Shown: positions 1 to 10,282, numbered from the stretch's first letter. The stretch is 64,000 nt of DNA from Verrucomicrobiota bacterium (GCA_023399155.1 JAEWQP010000016.1:310001-374000), one strand, 5' to 3'. Notes: generated by a model from the letters alone, not told the origin. Translations and numbers: made by a program.

Positions 1-766
1 TCGAGCCGAGCCGCTCGCGAAGGAACAGGGCCGTCAGACGCGCGTCGTAGGCCACGTTTTCGCGAATCAGCGTCTCGAGAAATCCCCCGGCAAAACGCTC
101 GCCCACGCCGAGGCTTCGCCACAGTTCCGCTCGGGCGGCCTCGATCGAAAGCATAGCGCCGCCATCCACCGCCCGAACGATCGTCGGCGAGGCTTCGCTC
201 CATGAGCGGATCAGCAACTCGCGCGGCAGCGCCAGGACGAAGACCGTCGACGCCGCGGGCATGCGCCCGATCAGCTGCCTGCGCATGATCTGCCCGACGG
301 CGCCGGCCATCTTAGTCCGGATCACCTCGCCGTCGTCGCCGCGCGCCCAGCTGGCCGCGAGAACGTATCCAACGGGAAACTCTGGATGGCCCGCCACCCA
401 CTCGGATCGAAAACTCTGGAACCGCAGCGAACTGATTTTCTCCTCGCTGATCGTGGTCGCGCCAAAGGCGTCTTCCAGCGCGCGCCGGAAATCCCGCCTC
501 GCCTGCGCGAACGCATCCGTGAGCGCCGCCTCCGCCGCGTCGGCGGCCCCGGCGTCCCATCTCGCCACGCCGGGAAGGAGTTGCCCGTCCGCGTTCGCCA
601 GGCGGTCCCCGGCCACGGTGGGCGTGATGTGCAGGTCGATGGGCGAGATCAGGTCCGAGGGCGCGACCGAGCCCGGTTCGAGCACGACGAAGGCAGGCGC
701 GCGTGGGCAGAGGAGCGTCGCGAACGCGCACGCGCCGAGGAGGAGCCGCCGGACACGGCATCCCAT
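1..766 (-). CDS. secreted protein of unknown function (3' end cut off by window)
   Basis: A continuous minus-strand reading frame runs from an ATG at 766-764 off the left edge (255 codons visible). The N-terminus is basic then hydrophobic (MGCRVRRLLLGACAFATLL, with a likely cleavage after APA near residue 25), so a secretory signal peptide is likely. The mature part has an alanine-rich, probably helical stretch (about residues 70-100) followed by a mixed region with EEKISSLRFQSFRSEW and a central QIMRRQLIGRMP segment. I do not recognise a family. An antisense frame overlaps it but has the arginine/alanine-rich composition of a shadow, whereas this frame shows normal globular composition. The start is the first ATG preceding the signal peptide; no clear Shine-Dalgarno sequence is visible. 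Confidence 0.65.
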   Translation of the reverse strand, partial: MGCRVRRLLLGACAFATLLCPRAPAFVVLEPGSVAPSDLISPIDLHITPTVAGDRLANADGQLLPGVARWDAGAADAAEAALTDAFAQARRDFRRALEDAFGATTISEEKISSLRFQSFRSEWVAGHPEFPVGYVLAASWARGDDGEVIRTKMAGAVGQIMRRQLIGRMPAASTVFVLALPRELLIRSWSEASPTIVRAVDGGAMLSIEAARAELWRSLGVGERFAGGFLETLIRENVAYDARLTALFLRERLGS

Positions 767-1174
767 TCGCGAAAAGCGCGGCGCGCGGCGGTTCGCCGTC
801 GCCTGCACCGCGCACCGCGGTGGACGATGTCCAGCGAACAGGGAATGTTGTAGTGAAGAAATCAGGACGTGTATGGGAACTCGGAGGAAGGCGGATAGCC
901 CGCACATCCGGCGAGTGCAGTCAGACACGAGTGCAAGCCGCGCTCAACCTCGGATTCGCCGCACACCTCCGCCCCGGTTTCCGCGCGTGCCAAGGGACAA
1001 GAATTCGGGGAAACACCCGGGGAGGACTCGGGCGGGGCCAGGCTGGAGCAGATCGGGCGGGCGCTCCGCCCTCACACGACTCGCGCAACTCCGGGTCGAC
1101 CCGGCGAGGCCGTGATGGCCCGGGCTCACGCAGTCGATGCAGTCCCTGCATGAAACCCAAAGCAACCACTCCCC
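767..1174. other. intergenic, nothing recognised
   Basis: About 400 bases between the secreted protein and the 3' end of ettA. Reading frames here translate to low-complexity Arg/Pro/Ala peptides typical of GC-rich non-coding DNA, and I see no RNA gene, repeat or convincing terminator. Confidence 0.4.
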
Positions 1175-2863
<1,689 letters not shown>

Positions 2864-3047
2864 GGGCGGTGAGGAGATCGAAAATCGAGGGCGAAAATGA
2901 GGTGTCGCTTTGCGCGGCGGAACGGATGAGGAGGCAGTCAGAGCGCTGGGCACGCGTGGCGAAAGCCCCAAATCGGTCCCGCCCGCCGCCGCCCGATGTC
3001 AATCATTGATTGACACTATCTGCGCCGACCGGCGGGTTCTGCTTCTG

Positions 3048-4088
3048 TCATGCGCTTCCTGCGCCGGCCCTACGGGTATCAGGTCGCTGTTCGCGTTTCA
3101 GCTCGCGGGTCATGAGTGCGGCGAGGCCGTCGGCCGGGTTGCAGCCGCGGTACAGGATGGCGTGAACCTGGTCGAGGATGGGCGCCTCGATCGACCGCTG
3201 GACGCACAGCGCATGCAGCGAGGCGGCGGTGCGGTGGCCCTCGACCACAGTCTTGCGGCCGGTGAGCAGCTCATCGATGGAGCGCCCCTCGCCCAGTCGC
3301 TGGCCGAACTGGTGGTTGCGGCTCCAGGGCCCGTAGCACGTGGCGATGAGGTCGCCGAAGCCGCTGAGTCCGACAAAGGTGATCGGACGCGCACCCAGCA
3401 CCTCGCCGATGCGTATCATCTCGGCCATGACCCGCGTGACGAGCGCGGCCTTCGCGTTGTCGCCGAGCCGGAGGCCGTCGCACATCCCCGCGGCGATCGC
3501 GTAGACGTTCTTCAGAGCCCCGCCGAGCTCTGCGCCCGCGAGGTCGTCGCTCGTGTAGAGGCGCATCGTGCGGCTGCTCATCGCTTCCTGCACCTGTGCA
3601 ACAAACGCATCGTGCCGCTCCGCGGCCAGCAGCAGCGCGGTGGGAAGCCCCGCCGCGACATCGGCCGCGTGGCTCGGCCCGGTGAGCGTGCCGACCGCGA
3701 TCGATTCAGGCAGGATCGCGCGGGCAATCTGGCACGGCGTCAGACCGGTATCGGCCTCGAGACCCTTGGCGAGGCTCAGGACGAGCCGCAACTGCCGCGC
3801 GCCGCCCAGACTGCCGCTTACACGCGTGCACCAGTCGCGCACCCCCGCGGTCGGCGAACCGAGCAGCACCAGCTCCGCCTCCATCAGGAGTGGGCCGAGC
3901 TCGAAGCCGACCTGCAGCGATTCCGGGAACGGAAACCCCGCCAGGTACTCGCGGTTTTCCCGGGTGGACCCGAGCTCCAGTGCGCACTCAACCCGTCGCG
4001 GCGCCAGCGTGACCGTGTGCCCGAGGCGGACGAGGTGGATTGCGATCGCGGTGCCCCAAGCTCCGGCTCCGAGGACGCAGATGTTCAT
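3048..4088 (-). CDS. gpsA: glycerol-3-phosphate dehydrogenase [NAD(P)+]
   Basis: 346 residues. It reduces dihydroxyacetone phosphate to sn-glycerol-3-phosphate, the first step of phospholipid synthesis. The Rossmann motif GAGAWGTA lies at residues 7-14, consistent with starting at MNICVLGAG. Family motifs follow: SLAKGLE, the catalytic-lysine segment GALKNVYAIAAG, GLSGFGDLIATC and SRNHQFG. The length matches the family. The 11 extra upstream in-frame residues are unlikely to be translated, because the Rossmann strand normally begins at once. It is flanked by ettA downstream and a 260-bp gap upstream that contains an inverted pair of CACGGAG repeats. Confidence 0.95.
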   Translation of the reverse strand: MNICVLGAGAWGTAIAIHLVRLGHTVTLAPRRVECALELGSTRENREYLAGFPFPESLQVGFELGPLLMEAELVLLGSPTAGVRDWCTRVSGSLGGARQLRLVLSLAKGLEADTGLTPCQIARAILPESIAVGTLTGPSHAADVAAGLPTALLLAAERHDAFVAQVQEAMSSRTMRLYTSDDLAGAELGGALKNVYAIAAGMCDGLRLGDNAKAALVTRVMAEMIRIGEVLGARPITFVGLSGFGDLIATCYGPWSRNHQFGQRLGEGRSIDELLTGRKTVVEGHRTAASLHALCVQRSIEAPILDQVHAILYRGCNPADGLAALMTRELKREQRPDTRRAGAGSA

Positions 4089-4165
4089 GGGGCAATCAAT
4101 GCCAGCGGGCGCGACAGGCAACCTCGCGTCGCGCGATGCCGGTCGGCGTCATGACGGAGGAAGGG

Positions 4166-4317
4166 TTGGCCACAGAGGCACGGAGACACGGAGAGGGAGG
4201 AAAACTCGATCCCGATCGCCCGTGCCTCCCCATCAATTTGCCCGCATCAATGCGCCCGCGACCATGGCCGCTCTGATCCGTATGCACCCCTTCGTGCCAC
4301 CGTGTCTCCGTGGCCAA
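4166..4317. repeat. inverted pair of CACGGAG-type dispersed repeats
   Basis: Left arm 4166-4197 begins TTGGCCACAGAGGCACGGAG and continues with a second CACGGAG unit. Right arm 4287-4317 is the reverse complement of a closely related sequence beginning TTGGCCACGGAGACACGG. The arms are about 90 bases apart in the gpsA-lysA intergenic gap. A similar two-armed element lies at 26490-26580. Short CACAGAGACACGGAG-like intergenic repeats are, as I recall, common in Verrucomicrobia and Planctomycetes; the function is unknown. Confidence 0.6.
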
Positions 4318-4348
4318 ATATCCGGGCGCGCCGCGGGCGCGTGCGAGG

Positions 4349-5602
4349 TCACACTTCGTTCTGCACCATCTGCTCGAGGGTCTGCCGCTTGCGGATGACG
4401 ACCGGCGTGCCGTCGTCCTTGAGCAGGACCTCCGGGGCTTGGGCGAAGGAGTTGTAGTTGGTCGTGCTCATGGCCGCGCAGTAGGCGCCTGCGCCCTCGA
4501 TCACGAGCCAGTCGCCGATCTGCGCCTCGCGCATCCCGCGCGGCTCGAGGGCCTCGGGATCACCGGCCTTGGGCGTGAGCATGTCGCCGGACTCGCAGCA
4601 ATGGCCGACCGCGACATAGGCAGTGCGGGCGTCCGCCGCCTTGGCGTTGCGCGGGACGACGATCATCGGATGCTGCGCGCCATAGAGCGACGGCCGGCAC
4701 AATTCGGTCATGCCCGTGTCGAGCTTGAGGAAACGATATCCACTCGGCCCCGTGTCGGTCATGTCCTGGACCGTCGCGACGATCGCGCCGCAGTTTGCCA
4801 CCAGAAACGTCCCCGGCTCGATCTCGAGGTGGATCCTGCGGCCGGTGCGTGCCGCGAACTCCTCGAAGAGACGCTTCACGGGCGCGCCGACGATCTGCAG
4901 ATCCGTGCCCTTCTCGTGCCCCATGCGGGCGACCTTGAAACCGCCGCCGAGGTCAAACGTGGTCACGGAGGCGTAGCGTTCCACGAAGGCCATGCTGAGC
5001 GACGCCGCGCGCAGCCAGACTTCCGGGTCGCTGCCGCTGCCGATGTGCGTGTGGATGCGCTCCACGATCAGGCCGTGCCGGGCGACGATCGCATCGGCCT
5101 CGTCGAGGTGCTCGTGCCAGATGCCGAAACTCGAGGCAGGCCCGCCGACATTGGTCTTGGTCGTTCCACCGGAACCCAGACCGGGATTCAGGCGCAGGCC
5201 GACCTTGGCTCCCGGAAACGCGGCGCCGTAGCGATCGAGCTGGCGCAGCGAACAGGCGTTGACGATCACGCCCTGGCGCACGAGGTCGGCGAAATCATCG
5301 GGCAACTCCTGAGTGCTCAGGCTGATCTTCGACGCTGCGATGCCGGCGCGCATCGCACGACGCGCCTCGTTGCCGGAGCTCGCATCGATATGCAGTCCGA
5401 GGGCATCGAACAGGCGGAGGATCGCTGCGCTCGGGCACGCCTTCATCGCGTAGCGCACGGTGATCCCAAACGCATTGGGAAACGCGAGTGCGGCCTCCGC
5501 CTGACGACGCAGGGAACGTTCGTCGTAGACGTAGGTCGGCGTACCTGCGAGCGCGACGATGCGTTCGACCGAGCCTTGGGAGAGAAACTTAAGTGCTTCC
5601 AT
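4349..5602 (-). CDS. lysA: diaminopimelate decarboxylase-like PLP enzyme
   Basis: 417 residues, alanine-racemase-fold type III PLP decarboxylase. Motifs in order: the PLP lysine in YAMKACPSAA, the HTHIGSGSD helix, the phosphate-binding glycine loop GGGFKV, EPGTF, ELCRPSLYGAQHPM and the partner-subunit CESGDML motif. DAP decarboxylase makes lysine from meso-DAP. Two positions differ from the classic enzyme: canonical YAxKAN reads YAMKAC, and the substrate-contacting arginine of EPGR is Thr. Lysine biosynthesis is therefore the likely but not certain role; another amino-acid decarboxylase of the family is possible. The start is at MEALKFLSQ, 23 residues into the open frame. A TTGACA-like hexamer lies on the minus strand at 5684-5679. 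Confidence 0.8.
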   Translation of the reverse strand: MEALKFLSQGSVERIVALAGTPTYVYDERSLRRQAEAALAFPNAFGITVRYAMKACPSAAILRLFDALGLHIDASSGNEARRAMRAGIAASKISLSTQELPDDFADLVRQGVIVNACSLRQLDRYGAAFPGAKVGLRLNPGLGSGGTTKTNVGGPASSFGIWHEHLDEADAIVARHGLIVERIHTHIGSGSDPEVWLRAASLSMAFVERYASVTTFDLGGGFKVARMGHEKGTDLQIVGAPVKRLFEEFAARTGRRIHLEIEPGTFLVANCGAIVATVQDMTDTGPSGYRFLKLDTGMTELCRPSLYGAQHPMIVVPRNAKAADARTAYVAVGHCCESGDMLTPKAGDPEALEPRGMREAQIGDWLVIEGAGAYCAAMSTTNYNSFAQAPEVLLKDDGTPVVIRKRQTLEQMVQNEV

Positions 5603-5782
5603 AGGTGGACCACCCTGGGTTGTACCAAGGGAACCCTCCGCCATACCGATTACTTTTGAACGATCAAGCATGAGCGCTTGTCAAATGCTCGTCATCCGCG
5701 ACGTTCGGCATCAACTTGTGATTCACATTTCCGATTCCTCCCACCAAGTTAGAACGTCACAAAACGTCCGCTGAGTTCGTTC

Positions 5783-6049
5783 ATGGTCCACGTGCTTCTC
5801 AACCTCTTCCGCCGCCCCGCCGTCGGCACCGTCGCGCTCCTCAACCAGCGCGATTTCCAGAGGACGAGGACCAAGAATGCGCAATTCGTGAGTTTTCTGG
5901 ACGACAGCGGATTCCGGCGCATCAACACCGATAAATGGGAGCGCAGCATGCGCCGCCGTCGCGCGGTCGCCTATGCGCTGCTCTGGATGATGGTGGCCGG
6001 TTTTGCCTGGGTCGTGATCGAGAGCGCGCAGGCGCTGTCGCTGTTCTAG
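5783..6049 (+). CDS. small single-pass membrane protein, unknown
   Basis: 88 residues. The N-terminal half is soluble and basic (QRDFQRTRTKNAQFVSFLDD), followed by an RRRR cluster at about 57-60 and one hydrophobic segment at about 61-80 (AVAYALLWMMVAGFAWVV), predicting a tail-anchored or N-in protein. The composition looks coding and the antisense alternative does not. No family is recognised. It lies between lysA (divergent) and a lipoprotein gene 182 bp downstream. No good ribosome-binding site is visible, so the start is tentative. Confidence 0.5.
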   Translation: MVHVLLNLFRRPAVGTVALLNQRDFQRTRTKNAQFVSFLDDSGFRRINTDKWERSMRRRRAVAYALLWMMVAGFAWVVIESAQALSLF

Positions 6050-6231
6050 CTCGACTGTCGCAGCGGCGTCGCCGGATGGGGATTCCCGCGAGTCGATGCC
6101 GGTGGGCACTGTAGGCTATTCGCCGGATCATCGCGTGACAGCTTGACGCGCCACGGCATCCAGGAAAGGATTCCGCCACGTCTTCCCCCTGGACGCCTAG
6201 GTGATCATGAGGATCGCCTGAATCTACTCCC

Positions 6232-6996
6232 ATGCTGCTTGTCCGTACCCTCCTCCCGGGCGCGCGCGTCATTGGCGCATTTGCCCTTCTCATCCTCACC
6301 GCGGCACTTGGCGGTTGCGTTACCGCACCAGTCCGGACCGGAAAAATCCACGAAGCAGCGACGACGCAAATCGCGGCCATCCAGACGACGGCGATTATTC
6401 CACCGTCGATCACACTTAACCAGCTCACCGCTGGAGGCGTCCGCGAGCAACGCGACGACTGGACCCAATCAGCGCGAGATGCCGCCCGGGATACGCTCGC
6501 ATCGATGTCTCCAGAGACGTGGGTCTACTTGCGCGACACCGATCTTCCGCCGGAGATCGTTGCCGAGATCGCGGAGGTCCAGGCCCTCTACCGGGCTGTC
6601 GACCTCAATCTCACGCTTTTCGGAAACCCGATGCTGCGGATGCCGACGTTGATCGGGCGATTCGATTTTTCTTTGGGCAGCGTAGATCGGATCTGCGAAG
6701 CGACCGGAAGCGACGCCCTTCTCCTCGTGTATGGGGAGGATGACTACTTCACCGGGGATCGAAAGGCGCTGATCGCGTTGGGCGTTTTGGCGTCCGCCTT
6801 CACGGGCGTTTACGTCGCTCCAGCGAGCGGAGCCGAGCACCTGAGCGCGGCGCTGATCGCTCGTGACGGCACAATCCTGTGGTACGACGTGTTGGGAGCT
6901 GGACAGCTCGGCGATCTTCGTAAGCCAGAGGGGGTAAAGGCGACGCTCACCGCGCTGCTGCAGACAGTGCCCCGCAGGGAGGTCGCCGGAAACTGA
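6232..6996 (+). CDS. putative outer-membrane lipoprotein, first gene of M48 operon
   Basis: 254 residues. A type II signal peptide ends in a lipobox (LTAALGGC, Cys about residue 28), so the protein should be lipidated and anchored in the envelope. The mature part has a Thr/Ile-rich region, then a helical segment (SARDAARDTLASM), and ends with an LIARDGTILWYDVLG beta motif resembling small periplasmic lipoproteins of the GNA1162/DUF799 kind; that similarity is only suggestive. It is followed after 10 bp by the M48 peptidase, so the two are probably co-transcribed. No Shine-Dalgarno sequence is evident. Confidence 0.75.
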   Translation: MLLVRTLLPGARVIGAFALLILTAALGGCVTAPVRTGKIHEAATTQIAAIQTTAIIPPSITLNQLTAGGVREQRDDWTQSARDAARDTLASMSPETWVYLRDTDLPPEIVAEIAEVQALYRAVDLNLTLFGNPMLRMPTLIGRFDFSLGSVDRICEATGSDALLLVYGEDDYFTGDRKALIALGVLASAFTGVYVAPASGAEHLSAALIARDGTILWYDVLGAGQLGDLRKPEGVKATLTALLQTVPRREVAGN

Positions 6997-7006
6997 CGAT
7001 ACGCCC

Positions 7007-8167
7007 GTGTGGGCCCTCGCCACAGCAACCCTCGGGGCTTGGCTCGCCGTATCACTCGCGCACGGTCAACCGCTCTTACCCGCGACAGCCGAGGAGGAAA
7101 GCCTCTGGAATCGCGTCGTGGAGGAGCAAGGGGTCGTGGACCGGAGCGGGTTCGTGGTCGAGCTTCCCGAGGTGAAGCGCTACCTCGACGGAGTTGTGGC
7201 GCGACTGGCGCAAGCCGATGGGCTGAGAGCCGATGACTTTGGCGTTTTCATCCTGCGTGATCCGACGCTGAACGCGTTCGCTTACCCTAACGGCCGGATC
7301 TATATCCATACGGGGCTGATGGCGCGGATGTTGAACGAGGCACAACTGGCAACGGTACTTTCGCACGAGATGACGCACGCGACACACCGTCACGCCCTGA
7401 AAGCACAGCGAAGTCTGAAGGCGAAAACAGGTATCTTTGCTGTCATTACAACCAGTTCGCCGGCGGCGGCACAGTATAGAGGTTTAGTGGATCTGCTCGG
7501 CGCATTCGGGACTCTCGCATCCGTGAGCGGTTACTCAAAGGGACTTGAGATGGAGGCCGACGAGGACGGGTGGAATCGCATGCTGAAAGCGGGCTATGAC
7601 GTCGCAGAGTCGCCTGTCATCTTTCGGCTTCTGATGGCCGACTTGGATCAGCATAAGCGCAAAGAACCCTTCTTCTTTGGCACTCACCCGCGCCTCGCCG
7701 ATCGTGAGCGAAACTTCCAACGTCTCAACCGCACCAGGAAGAACGCGGAACCCGGAGAAAAGGGAGAGGAACCCTTCGCGCAAGCGATGTGGCCAGTCCT
7801 GCTGCTGAACGGTGAGCTCGAGATGCGTGCCGGTCGCTTTGTTGCGGCACGCGACCAACTCTGGCGCTACCGCGCGGCTCACCCGAACGACGTGCGCGTC
7901 CGCTGGCTCATCGCCGAGAACGAGCGCGTTGCAGGGACGGACGGGAACATACCGGAAGCACGCAGGCTGCTGGAAGAGGCCCTAGCCATGGATGAAGCGT
8001 TCGCCCCCGCACACCGCAGCCTGGGGCTCCTTCTGTTCCGCGGGGGTCAGTTCTCGGCGGCCGCACCTCACCTCCGCCGCTTCCTCGATCTCGAACCCCA
8101 AGCTCAGGACCGAGCCTACATTCTCCTCTACCTCGAACGATGCGAACTCAAGCCGTCCACAAACTGA
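7007..8167 (+). CDS. M48-family zinc metalloprotease with C-terminal TPR
   Basis: 386 residues, GTG start, N-terminal signal peptide (LATATLGAWLAVSLAHG). The peptidase part carries the zinc-binding HExxH as HEMTH at 120-124, preceded by the conserved NAFAYPNGRIYIHTGL segment. The third metal ligand is in GLEMEADEDG, as in M48 (BepA/YfgC, LoiP) enzymes. After about residue 260 come TPR-like helices (ELEMRAGRFVAARDQL, EARRLLEEALAMDEAF, LGLLLFRGGQFSAAAPHL), a layout like BepA, which maintains outer-membrane protein assembly. Periplasmic quality control is therefore inferred. Its last 28 bp overlap the next lipoprotein gene, and with the upstream lipoprotein it forms a three-gene unit. Confidence 0.88.
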   Translation: MWALATATLGAWLAVSLAHGQPLLPATAEEESLWNRVVEEQGVVDRSGFVVELPEVKRYLDGVVARLAQADGLRADDFGVFILRDPTLNAFAYPNGRIYIHTGLMARMLNEAQLATVLSHEMTHATHRHALKAQRSLKAKTGIFAVITTSSPAAAQYRGLVDLLGAFGTLASVSGYSKGLEMEADEDGWNRMLKAGYDVAESPVIFRLLMADLDQHKRKEPFFFGTHPRLADRERNFQRLNRTRKNAEPGEKGEEPFAQAMWPVLLLNGELEMRAGRFVAARDQLWRYRAAHPNDVRVRWLIAENERVAGTDGNIPEARRLLEEALAMDEAFAPAHRSLGLLLFRGGQFSAAAPHLRRFLDLEPQAQDRAYILLYLERCELKPSTN

Positions 8168-8730
8168 CCTCGTCACTCGCGCTGCTCGCGCTGCTGTCTG
8201 CCTCCGGTTGCGCTGGCCCCATCTGGGTGACCGAGCAGAAACCTCAAACCGCCAGCAAGATTGGCGTAACTGCATCGCTCCCGGTGGGATGGGCGCGCTA
8301 CTCTCCCGATCGTGACCTCGTGATGACTCGCGATGGTTTCCTGCTGGAAACCATCCGGGTCACCCGATCCGCCTACGGCTCCAAGTTGGATCACACCGAT
8401 CGGACCGTTTCCAAGGGCATGGACGAACAGGAGGCGGCCCAGATCCTCATCGACGCGTATTCAGCCGACCAGTCCCGGCACAACTTAACAGTCGTGGAGA
8501 ATCGGCCCATCACGCTCGACGATCGTCCCGCGTTTCGGCTGGAGATCACGTTCAAGACGCCGGAAGGATTGACCGTTCGCGAGACGATCTGTGTCGCACT
8601 TGCCGACGATTCCTATGTGGTCGCTCGGTTCACGGCACCGGACCGTCATTACCACGAGCTGCACAAAAGTGCGTTCGAAGAGGTTCTTCGAACCGTCGAG
8701 ATAGCGCCCCTCGGTTCACGCAAGCTGTAG
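8140..8730 (+). CDS. putative lipoprotein, third gene of M48 operon
   Basis: 196 residues. The signal peptide has a lipobox (LLSASGC, Cys about residue 24). The mature domain is a compact alpha/beta protein: a region with LPVGWARYSPDRDLVMTRDG is followed by FRLEITFKTPEGL and a C-terminal helix (YHELHKSAFEEVLRTVEI). That is the general shape of small periplasmic PsbP/DUF1795-type domains, though I cannot assign a family. It starts inside the M48 gene (28-bp overlap), implying translational coupling. A strong hairpin at 8796-8828 follows and probably ends the operon. Confidence 0.75.
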   Translation: MRTQAVHKLTSSLALLALLSASGCAGPIWVTEQKPQTASKIGVTASLPVGWARYSPDRDLVMTRDGFLLETIRVTRSAYGSKLDHTDRTVSKGMDEQEAAQILIDAYSADQSRHNLTVVENRPITLDDRPAFRLEITFKTPEGLTVRETICVALADDSYVVARFTAPDRHYHELHKSAFEEVLRTVEIAPLGSRKL

Positions 8731-8795
8731 TCGCCGAGCGTGGGTCCTGACGCCGCTGACGGCTCAGCCAGAGGCTTCGCCCTACCCACAGAAAT

Positions 8796-8828
8796 GCACG
8801 AGCCGCCGGACGTTCCGGCGGCTCGTGC
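8796..8828. terminator. bidirectional hairpin terminator between lipoprotein gene and sdhB
   Basis: A perfect 15-bp GC-rich stem (8796-8810 pairing with 8814-8828) with a CGT loop sits between two convergent genes. There is no long T run on either side, so terminator function is inferred from the stem strength and the convergent position. Confidence 0.6.
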
Positions 8829-8858
8829 AGGTGAAACGAGTCGCGAAGAGGCGCAGGC

Positions 8859-9647
8859 TCAACCGGCGCCGCCGCCGGCGCTCATCGCAGGGGCCTGACT
8901 GAACGTGCCGTGGATCGAGGCCTTGAGGTAATCGCGGTTGAGCTTCGCGATGAACTCGTGGCTGATCTGCTTCGGGCACACGGCACTGCACTCGTAGTAG
9001 TTCGTGCAGTTGCCGAAGCCTTCCTCGTCGTGGACCTTGATCATGGCGAGGACGCGGCGGTCCTTCTCGGCCTGCCCTTGCGGCAGCAGGTTGAGTTTAC
9101 CCGCCATGGCCGAGACGAAGAGCATGGCCGAGGCATTCTTGCAGGCCGCGACACACGCGCCGCAGCCGATGCACTGGGCGGCGTCCATCGCGAGGTCGGC
9201 CGTGGCCTTTTCGATCGGGATGGCATTGGCGTCCTGCGCGGCGCCGGTGCGCACGCTGATGAAACCGCCGGCCTGCACGATTTTGTCGAAGGCCTCCCGA
9301 TACACGACCAGGTCCTTGATGATCGGGAAGGGCTTGGCGCGGAACGGCTCGACCGTGATGAGGTCGCCATCGCTGAAGCTGCGCATGTAGGTCTGGCAGG
9401 TCGCCACCGCGCGATGCGGGCCGTGCGCCTTGCCGTCAATCACGAGCGAACACGTGCCGCAGATGCCCTCGCGGCAATCGTGGTCGAAGGCGATCGGATC
9501 CTCGCCCTTCGTCGTGAGCTCCTCGTTGAGCACGTCCATCATCTCGAGGAAGGACATGTTCGGATTGAGCTCGGGCGTGTCGTAGACCTTGAACTCGCCG
9601 GGCGAGGCGGCGTTCTTCTGGCGCCAGACTTTGATCTTAACTTTCAT
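8859..9647 (-). CDS. sdhB: succinate dehydrogenase iron-sulfur subunit
   Basis: 262 residues from MKVKIKVW. The N-terminal ferredoxin domain has the [2Fe-2S] ligands in DCREGICGTCS and a later C near residue 92. The C-terminal domain has CIGCGACVAACKN and CTNYYECSAVCPKQ for the [4Fe-4S] and [3Fe-4S] clusters. SdhB carries electrons from the FAD of SdhA to quinone at SdhC. The type matches the three-subunit enzymes of Bacteroidetes and Verrucomicrobia (B-type, single cytochrome b subunit). It should be the last gene of sdhCAB but is separated from sdhA by 865 bp containing an ORF6N gene. Its transcription may therefore depend on read-through or on a promoter within the inserted DNA. Confidence 0.95.
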   Translation of the reverse strand: MKVKIKVWRQKNAASPGEFKVYDTPELNPNMSFLEMMDVLNEELTTKGEDPIAFDHDCREGICGTCSLVIDGKAHGPHRAVATCQTYMRSFSDGDLITVEPFRAKPFPIIKDLVVYREAFDKIVQAGGFISVRTGAAQDANAIPIEKATADLAMDAAQCIGCGACVAACKNASAMLFVSAMAGKLNLLPQGQAEKDRRVLAMIKVHDEEGFGNCTNYYECSAVCPKQISHEFIAKLNRDYLKASIHGTFSQAPAMSAGGGAG

Positions 9648-9705
9648 GGCGTGAAATTCGGGTGGGTGGATGTTTGGAAAAACCGTGGAGTGGCGTGACC
9701 GGTCT

Positions 9706-10260
9706 TCAGGCCCGGTCAGCGGTGGGCTGGCCAAATCCGATCTTGCGACCGTGCTTCTCGATAGCGGCTTCGCTCTCGGTCATGAGGGCGTTGATGGCAT
9801 CGAAGACGACCTTGAATTGATCGTCGTATTTGCGTTCGAGCGCCCTGAGTTTGCGCGCGAGATCACCGTGCGATGCGATCATCCGGCGCAACTGGACGAA
9901 GGCGCGCATGATCGCGATGTTGACCTGAACCGCCCGAGGACTGCGCAGGACGCTGGAGAGCATGGCGACCCCCTGCTCGCTGAAGGCGTAGGGCAGATTC
10001 TTAGGATCGCGATGCCGCTGTCCGGAACCGGTCACAAATTGTGACCGGTTCTGTGCAAGCTGCTCGGCACTAAGCTGAAACATAAAGTCGGGTGGGAACC
10101 GATCCAGATTTCGGCGAACCTGCTGAAGCAGAGCTTTCGTCGACACGCCATACAACTCCGCCAGATCGAAATCGAACAACACCTTCTCCCCGCGCAGCAG
10201 GTAGATGCGCGAGCTGACTCGCTCGATAGGTACCTGAATGGCTGTCGAGTCGTCAGGCAT
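9706..10260 (-). CDS. ORF6N-domain (KilA-N-related) putative DNA-binding protein
   Basis: 184 residues. The ORF6N domain (about residues 10-110) is clear: RIYLLRGEKVLFDFDLAELY, STKALLQQVRRNLDRFP, then a short variable segment with NRSQFVTG at 71-78, then LPYAFSEQGVAMLSSVL. The C-terminus is helical (LRALERKYDDQFKVVFDAI). ORF6N proteins are phage- or plasmid-associated presumed DNA binders. The gene lies between sdhA and sdhB, in the same direction, 58 bp before sdhB. The codons for NRSQFVTG form a 27-bp palindrome (10025-10051), and related palindromes lie upstream at 10283-10307, 10344-10366 and 10452-10468. A 7-bp inverted repeat (9696-9702 with 9712-9718) overlaps the stop. Acquisition by insertion is inferred. 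Confidence 0.9.
   Translation of the reverse strand: MPDDSTAIQVPIERVSSRIYLLRGEKVLFDFDLAELYGVSTKALLQQVRRNLDRFPPDFMFQLSAEQLAQNRSQFVTGSGQRHRDPKNLPYAFSEQGVAMLSSVLRSPRAVQVNIAIMRAFVQLRRMIASHGDLARKLRALERKYDDQFKVVFDAINALMTESEAAIEKHGRKIGFGQPTADRA
10025..10051. repeat. in-gene palindrome encoding the variable ORF6N segment
   Basis: Two perfect 12-bp arms (GAACCGGTCACA and its complement) flank a 3-nt centre. On the minus strand it is read as codons for Asn-Arg-Ser-Gln-Phe-Val-Thr-Gly (residues 71-78). It shares the TCACA-N3-TGTGA core with the two palindromes at 10283 and 10452. Confidence 0.8.
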
Positions 10261-10282
10261 CGGTGATCAATTGCCTGGAGAC

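Noticed and set aside
5717..5727. TGTGATTCACA near the lysA promoter region, resembling the TCACA/TGTGA palindromes
   Set aside because: The half-sites are in the opposite arrangement with a 1-nt spacer, unlike the ORF6N set; probably chance.
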